Translations under genes and position numbers: made by a program | Assembly (NCBI RefSeq): GCF_037893015.1 | Contig: NC_133666.1 | Coordinates: forward strand, 467,381,642 to 467,445,641 | Source of the DNA: Macrotis lagotis | Lineage: Eukaryota; Chordata; Mammalia; Peramelemorphia; Peramelidae | Direction: 5' to 3' | DNA: 64,000 bases | The notes under the pieces: model-generated | The model's database searches: none | The model's input: only the letters and a program-made list of their open reading frames with translations | Told to the model about the DNA's origin: nothing | Part shown: piece after piece, positions 58,070-64,000 of the stretch | How the letters are laid out: the number at the start of each line of letters is the position of its first letter | How positions within the stretch are numbered: position 1 is the stretch's first letter

Positions 58070-59520
58070 TTTCCATTCCTTCCATCTCAGTCTGTTTAAA
58101 TTCCTTGAAAAGGCCATCTGCAGTCAGTGCCTCTATTTCTCCTTCATTTTCTTAATTCTCTTCAGTCTAGCTTCTACAAGATTACTAATGATAACTGAAT
58201 TATGAAATCTACATGTCTTTTCTCATTCGTCATCCTTCTTGACCACTCTATAGCTTTTGATTCACTCAGTCACCCTTTTCTTCTTGATACTCCACTCTCT
58301 AGTTTTTAATGATATTATTCTTTCAGTTCTACCTTTCTTAGTTCTCCTCAGGCTTTGCTGAATCTTCATTCAGTTTATGCCTGCTAACCCCCTAAAACTC
58401 TGACCTGGGACCTTTTCTCTTTATTTTCTACACCATTTCATCTGATAATCTCAGCAGCTCCCATGGATTCAATTATCTTCTGCAAAGATTCTCAGATTTA
58501 TATGTCCATTCCAAATTTCTCTCCTAACCTCCAGCCTTGTATCTCTAGCTACCTATTTAAACATGATGATATTTGTCCTTCATTCTTGAAGAAGACCATG
58601 ATATCAGTGTCTGAGACCAGATTCATCTGAGGATGGGAGTTTGAATCTGGCATGTTGAAGCAGTCCAGAAGAATGGGATCTGGTATGAAATGAGGAGATG
58701 GTTGGCCTGGGTACCCTCATAAAATGAAATTTCTGGGAGTTGTTCTCCACTCTCCAGTCAGAGGGAGATGCCCAAGGGCTGAGGAAAAATATGATGAACT
58801 CAATGCCCAATAGACTTAAATTCAGCATGTTCAAAACTCTTTATCTCTCCCCTCAAACTCTCACCTCTTCTGAACTTCTATATTAATGTCAAGGGGCACT
58901 TCCATCTTCCCAGTTACCTGGGGTCACAAACTAGGTATCCTCTTGAACTTCTCTCTTCCATCCTCAATATCCTTTCTATTGCCAAGTCCTGTCAATTCTA
59001 AGTTCTAAAGTCTCTTTTGTGATACTGCCACTACCCTTGTAGCTTCTTGTATCAAGTCCCTCCCTACTCCATTACATTTTACACTTAGTTGTCAGGTCTT
59101 AAAGTTGAGATCTGAGTATATCCCCTTCTCCCTTCTATTCTCATTTAGTAAATTCTAGTAGCTCCTTTTCACCTCCAGGATCAAATCATCTATTTGGTAT
59201 TTAAAGTATCATCTAACTGCATTTTCCTCCAAACTGGGAATTCTATCACATCTCAACTTCCATCTCTTTGTTTCCCTGGCTTCTTTCAAGTCCCACCCAA
59301 AATCCCATCTTCTACCAGAAATCTTTCCTTGTTCCTCTTTGTTTTAGTGCCTTCTCTCTGTTGATTATGATTATCTCTAATTAATCATGGATATATATTG
59401 TTTGAACATAGTTGTTTGCCTATTGTCTCATTCTTTGGTCTGTGAATCCTCAGGAGCAGGGAATGTGTTTTGCCTTTCTTTATATTCCCAGATTTTAGCA
59501 CAGTGCTTGTTGACTTATTG
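58070..59520 (+). mobile_element. L2 LINE, 3' part of ORF2 and 3' end, split by a SINE
   Basis: TGGGACCTTTTCTCTTTATT, CTTAAATTCAGCATGTTCAAAA, CCAAGTCCTGTCAATTCTAA and GATTTTAGCACAGTGCTTGT occur in L2 order. A non-L2 insert lies at about 58,570-58,805. Confidence 0.7.
58570..58805 (-). mobile_element. SINE-like insert in the L2
   Basis: TTTGTCCTTCATTCTTGAAG is the antisense end of a marsupial SINE/LINE-tail family, as at 37,935. The remainder is diverged. Confidence 0.5.
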
Positions 59521-59695
59521 TTTACTAAGTTTTGGAGCATGGTTTCAAAATGCTTTCCAAATGAATGTACCATTTCACAGCTACACCAAAAATATATTAA
59601 TGTGCCTATTTTCCTACAACTCCTCCAACACATATCATTTTCCTTTTTTGTCCAGTTCACCAATCTAGAGTGATTAGCTAGAACTCTAGACAAGA
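59520..59695 (-). mobile_element. Old L1 ORF2 fragment (C-terminal cysteine motif)
   Basis: The minus-strand frame reads CWRSCRKIGTLIYFWCSC, the decayed equivalent of the ORF2 cysteine motif. Confidence 0.7.
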
Positions 59696-59705
59696 TAAAG
59701 GTTTT

Positions 59706-59869
59706 GTTTGTTTGTTTGTTTGTTTTTTAGATTTTTCAAGGCAATGGGGCTAAGTGGCTTGCCCAAGGCCACAAGGCTAGGTAATTATTAAGTGTCTGAG
59801 GTCGGATTTGAACCCAGGTACTCCTGACTCCAAGGCCAGTGCTCTATTCACTGCGCCACCTAGCTGCCC
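59706..59869 (-). mobile_element. Marsupial tRNA-derived SINE
   Basis: Antisense copy after (TTTG)n, ending GCGCCACCTAGCTGCCCC. AAGATAAAGGTTTT at 59,692-59,705 recurs at 59,870-59,883. It lies about 400 bp before exon 3. Confidence 0.94.
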
Positions 59870-60276
59870 CAAGATAAAGGTTTTTGGAAATTTGGGTGTC
59901 TATTTTGGTTCTATTATTATTTTGGAATGGGTAGGATAATTATAAAATGCCATCCTTTTTCTTCTACTACAAATACAACATGAAATACAATTTCTTCCTA
60001 AAATTCTTTAGCCTAGATGCAAATATATCTTAGTCTCCTCATAAGTGAACTTGATGATGAGGAAAAATAATTTTTTTAAAATAACTAACATAATCATTAC
60101 TTGGCCTTGGGACTACTTATGTTTCTCTATATACCTAATGAAATTAAATGAAATAACACTTTCCCTTTTTAAAGAATATTAAAGATTTATTTAATTCACT
60201 TAAAAGCTTATTTCAACGTATAGTTATTTATGTATTAAACATTCAAAAAAATCCAACTTCTGTGTTCTATTACCAG

Positions 60277-60376
60277 GAACTTTGTCAGTGTCGACCTGGT
60301 GAAGGAAACTGTTCATGTTGTAAGGAATGTATGCTTTGTCTAGGCACTCTTTGGGATGAATGCTGTGATTGTGTTG
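60277..60376 (+). CDS. TWSG1: TWSG1 exon 3: second coding exon
   Basis: The acceptor TATTACCAG precedes 60,277 and the donor GTTG|GTAAGT follows 60,376. The 100-nt exon encodes 33 codons plus one base (phase 1 donor). [20 protein letters not shown] continues the conserved cysteine-rich BMP-binding domain from exon 2 and ends ECCDCV plus the first base of a Gly codon. Eleven cysteines in 33 residues match the family pattern and no stop or gap is present, so the gene appears functional here. The C-terminal part of the protein, after about residue 74 of some 220, lies right of the window. Confidence 0.96.
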
Positions 60377-60589
60377 GTAAGTTGATATTTAATTGTTTTA
60401 TTAGTATTGTCTATATCACACCATTTTGGTTTGGAATAAAATTATATGCTTATTTAGTTCATAATATTTGCTTTATAGATAAAACTAAAAGGCTTCCCAA
60501 GTTGAGTCTACATTTTCACTTAGTAACCTTTTCCAGTATTCAGTAATACACTTAAAAGTCATTCCATAAAATTTGACTCAGAATTGTGA

Positions 60590-60715
60590 TGCTAAAATTT
60601 CTTTAAGAAAGATTTTATTTATTTTGAGTTTTACAATTTTCCCCCATTCATGCTTCCCACCCCCCACAGAAAGCATTGTTAGTCTTTACATGCTACAATT
60701 TTTTTTACCTTTTTT
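60590..60715 (-). mobile_element. L1 3' end fragment
   Basis: TTGAGTTTTACAATTTTCCC and CACAGAAAGCATTGTTAGTC match the 3' end of the young L1 at 39,465-39,540. Confidence 0.75.
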
Positions 60716-60880
60716 TACCTTTTTTTTGTTTTTAAATTTTTAAAATTTTTATTTATTTTAAGGCAATGGGGTTAAGTGACTTGCCCAAGGTCATACAGCT
60801 GGGCAATTATTGTCTCAGGTCAGATTTGAACTGAGGCCTCCAGGGACGGTGCTCTATCCATTGGGCCACCTAGCTACCCC
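60716..60880 (-). mobile_element. Marsupial tRNA-derived SINE
   Basis: Antisense copy with a T-rich start, TTAAGTGACTTGCCCAAGGT and GGGCCACCTAGCTACCCC; small deletions around the B box. Confidence 0.9.
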
Positions 60881-62289
60881 ATAGAAAAATTTAAGGATTC
60901 TGATACAATTCTAATAACTAATCAGCCAGATTTCCAGAGGCAAATTTAAAGAAATTGAGGGTAAGATTTATATAGCTAGTAAATATCTGAGGCCAGATAT
61001 TTACATATACACACACAATCTTATTGTTTAAATTATCAAGTATTTATTTTATATCCTTCTCACTTCCTTTTAACAAGAACTGCATGGTCAAGCAAAACAA
61101 ATACAAAGAAAAAACAAGGTTTGTTTTTGTTTGTTTGGTTTTTTCCAAGAGGGAGATATAGATTGCCAAAAAAAGAAAAATGAAAGAAAGAAAAGAAGAT
61201 TCTGTGTGTTGGTTCTAGTGGTGACAGAGGGCCTTGTAGCAATAGAAAGCAAAGAATATACTAATTGATCCTTCTTAATCCCATATGTTTTGGGGCATAT
61301 AAGACAAGGCATAATTAAGTTTGGAGAAGATGGTAAGATGTGAAGTACCCTCAGGTGAAAGTCAGGTGTCTTTGAGAGCCAGAAGATAGAAGGCAAAAAT
61401 CTAGGGTAATTATTTGTTTGACATTAAAGTCATTACTCAAAAATGGAGGGTAAAGTCTAAGTAGAATGGGTATAGGGACTAGAGAAGTAGAACTGAGGTG
61501 AATAAGAATAAAAATAAATTCTGGGAGAAAAAGATTTATTTTAGGTAGACTTAAATTCTTAATTACAAAGGTTAGAAAAGTGTAGGAAGTAGAGACTTGT
61601 CAACCGCATGGAATCCTGTAAGTTATAGGAGGAGATAGGGGGAGAAGGGAGGGAAGCAGCAAGTAATATACTCTCTTTAGGGTGCGTTTTCTTATCTATG
61701 AATTGTGAGTGTTAGATTAGAAAAACTGAGGTCCCTTCCATGCCAAAGGAATATCACCTAAACTCAGTATCTTCCTCAGAGCTTGGCACAGTGCTCTGTA
61801 TATAACAAATACTTAATATATGTTTGTTGAATTGGAACATTCTTCCTCAGATTTTCTTGTACTTTGTTTTGAGAATTTTACAAATATAATCATAGCTAGC
61901 TATATACTTGTAATTCCAGCCAGTGTGAATCAAAGGCACAGATTACATATTCATCAGATTTTTTGACAGTACAAAGCCAGAAAGCTTTCCACCTCCAAAA
62001 TATATCAGCAAACTGAAACAAAAGGTTGAGTCTTTGATGAAATTTTGTAGATGTAAAGGTCAAGCCTTTAGCTATTCTGTCATATTTATGGATAAGGGGA
62101 AAATTTAGAACCAAAGAAAATATACAGAGCCTTATAAAATGTAAAATAAATCATTTTAATGATGTAAAGTTTAAAAGTTTTTACATATACACAACCAGTG
62201 CAATCAGAATCTTTTTTAATTCCCCCCAAAAAGATCGGATGAAATTTTTCAAAAGATAGCTCTAATAAAGTCTTTATTTCTCAAATATA

Positions 62290-62755
62290 TAGACAAATGA
62301 TTCAAAATTATAAAAATTCAAGTCATTCCCCAATTGATAAATGGACAAAGGATATGAGCAAGAAGTTTTCAGATGAAGAAATCAAAACTATCTTTGCCCA
62401 TATGAAAAAAAATGTTCTAGATCACTATTGATTAGAAAAATCTATATTAAACAACTCTGAGATACCAACTTACACTTATCAGATTGACTAATATGACCAA
62501 AAAGAAGGAAAATGTTGATGTTGGAGGGGATATGGGAAAATTGGGTCACTAAGGTGCTCTTTGGAATTGTGAACTGATCCAACCATTCTGAAGAGCAATT
62601 TGGAACTATGCCTAAAGAGCAATAAAACTCTGCATATCCTTTGATCCAACAATATCAGGGCTAGATCTATATCCCAAAGATATCCCAAAAAAAGGAATAG
62701 GATTTATTTATACAGAAATATTTATAGCAGCTATTTTTGTGGTGACTAAAAATTG
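62290..62755 (+). mobile_element. L1 ORF2 3' fragment
   Basis: AATTGATAAATGGACAAAGG, TATGAGCAAGAAGTTTTCAG and GGAGGGGATATGGGAAAATT are L1 ORF2 end sequence in sense. Frames are broken. Confidence 0.8.
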
Positions 62756-63345
62756 GAAATTGGAGACTTCCAGGGCAGAGCCAAGTTGGTGATGCTAAGC
62801 TAACATGCTTCCAGAGCTTTTCCCAACAGCAAGTCAGCTTGATAGCAGGGTAGCAGGGAGGGTCCCAATCTCAGATAAAGTCTGAGCCCTGAGAATACTA
62901 GTGCAACAGATGGAACTAGTCTGGTAACAAACCACTGCATAGGCAACATCTAGGCTGCATAGGCTACACCTTGGTAAGGGATAAGTCAGGGACCAGTTCT
63001 GACCCCAGCACAAAAAAATTTGGTACTATCCTCCCTGTGCTCCAAAACGCAGAGCTTAACTAGCAAAATGAGAAAAAAAAAAAAAAAAATGGAGAGCACT
63101 AATCATAGAAAGCTACTCTTCTGTTAGGGATGATAAAAATGCCTTCTCAGAAAATGAAAGTAATGACAAATTGCCTACATGTGAATCCTCAAAGGAGTTT
63201 GTAAATTGACTTCAAATCCAAAATCTCATGAACAAGCTCAAAAAAAAATTTTAAAAGTCAAAGGAGAGGAAGAAGTAAAATGGAAAAAAGAAATGAGAGC
63301 CATGCAGGAAAAATTGAATGAAGAAATCAACTCCTTTAAAAGTAA
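62756..63345 (+). mobile_element. L1-like 5' region plus ORF1 start
   Basis: GGAGACTTCCAGGGCAGAGCC resembles the young L1 5' start. A coiled-coil-like ORF1 stretch ends at an A-run near 63,345. Confidence 0.6.
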
Positions 63346-63880
63346 AAAAACGAAGAGATAGAGCCAAAATGGCAGAGTGAAGTCAGGAAATCCCAGCAGC
63401 TCTCCACCAGCCACCCCAAATACCTCTAAATAGCACCGCTAACCAAACTCTAGAGTGCTAGAACCCACAAAAAGACTGAGTGAAACAACTTGCCAGCCCA
63501 AGACAATTAGGAAGATCCAAGGGAAAGGTCTGTTACACCAGGGTTAGAAAGGCCCATAGGGTAGCTGGTCACACCTGAGTGAACTGGTTCCAGCCATCCA
63601 GGGACAGACTGTGGGATACCCAGATCCCTGGGAGTGTCTGGGTCCATGGAGTGGTGGTGGTTGCCAAACCTCTTGTTCCTGGCATTGTCAAGGACAACTT
63701 GGAAGGTCAGTGGGAAAACTCTGCTGCACCAGAGTGAGCACAGAGCCCAGTCCAGGCTCAGGAAGTTATCTAGCAGTAAGCCACCCAGCAGCTGCTTTCA
63801 GAGTGCTTAGCCCACAGATGGTAATGGGGTCAGGGGAGACTGCAGAGGTCACTTTGCTATCCTTGTGGCAGGACTCTATT
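63346..63880 (+). mobile_element. Second L1-like 5' end
   Basis: GATAGAGCCAAAATGGCAGAG starts a new L1-type 5' UTR right after the A-run. It continues in GC-richer sequence with no long coding frame. Confidence 0.55.
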
Positions 63881-63899
63881 TCTTTTTTTTCCCCTCTAT

Positions 63900-64000
63900 T
63901 TTCTTTTCTTTTTTTTTATTAAAGATATGAGTTTTACAATTTTCCCTCCAATCTTACCCCCCCCCCAGAAAGCAATCTGTCAGTCTTTGCTTTGTTTCCA
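63900..64000 (-). mobile_element. L1 3' end fragment, antisense, cut by the window edge
   Basis: GAGTTTTACAATTTTCCCTC and AGAAAGCAATCTGTCAGTCT match the young L1 3' end at 39,465-39,540. Confidence 0.8.

Larger units (their letters stand above)
20864..60276 (+). other. TWSG1: TWSG1 intron 2, about 39.4 kb, rich in transposable elements
   Basis: Bounded by GT at 20,864 and TTACCAG at 60,276. It contains a provirus, a three-deep LINE nest, many SINEs and old LINE pieces. I see no nested host gene. Both retroviral pol/env remnants and L1 ORF2 lie antisense to TWSG1. Confidence 0.9.
60377..64000 (+). other. TWSG1: TWSG1 intron 3 (start)
   Basis: Begins at the GTAAGT donor and runs off the window. 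It holds L1 pieces, one SINE and about 1.3 kb (60,900-62,260) of unassigned AT-rich DNA without coding potential. Confidence 0.85.

Noticed and set aside
1803..60880. tRNA genes at the SINE heads
   Set aside because: A and B boxes are present but the cloverleaf is not maintained, and every copy has SINE body and tail.

Overview
This is vertebrate nuclear DNA, almost certainly from a marsupial. Some 25 copies of a roughly 150-bp tRNA-derived SINE of the marsupial MAR1/WALLSI/WSINE1 type lie on both strands, several with clear target-site duplications. The L1, HAL1-like, L2, CR1/L3-like and RTE-tailed SINE repeats fit the same assignment. The SINE 3' half resembles copies I associate with Australian marsupials and the monito del monte more than the short-tailed opossum, but I cannot fix the species. 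No bacterial genes, operons or CRISPR arrays are present.

The one host gene I can support is TWSG1 (twisted gastrulation BMP signalling modulator 1), plus strand. A CpG island at about 17,975-18,860 carries the presumed promoter and non-coding exon 1, with a donor after 18,264. Exon 2 (20,705-20,863) holds the ATG, the signal peptide and the first cysteines. Exon 3 (60,277-60,376) continues the cysteine-rich N-terminal domain. The remaining exons lie beyond the right edge. Intron 2 is about 39.4 kb and has been filled by transposable elements.

Region by region: 1-6,826 is a decayed class I (gammaretrovirus-like) endogenous retrovirus on the plus strand, entered inside its 5' LTR. 6,827-17,100 is intergenic DNA dense in SINEs and old L1 pieces. 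17,140-17,975 is a purine-rich tract that becomes a minisatellite of about 62-bp units abutting the CpG island. 18,265-20,704 is intron 1. 20,864-60,276 is intron 2. It contains a complete minus-strand class II (betaretrovirus-like) provirus at 24,467-32,280, with two 401-bp LTRs, a 6-bp target duplication, a Lys-type primer site and broken gag, pro, pol and env. It also contains a three-deep nest at about 38,230-48,760: an L2 split by a HAL1-like ORF1-only element (38,387-48,226), itself split by a near full-length minus-strand L1 (39,429-46,114). Both younger insertions have 15-bp target duplications. 60,377-64,000 is intron 3 with L1 pieces.

Nothing here is a new multi-gene system. The points most worth following are the nested insertion, the three antisense SINE-like modules in the HAL1-like 3' region, the purine minisatellite beside the TWSG1 promoter, and two repeat-free intron stretches that could be conserved non-coding elements. 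All open reading frames inside retroviruses and L1 elements are interrupted, so I class them as pseudogenes.
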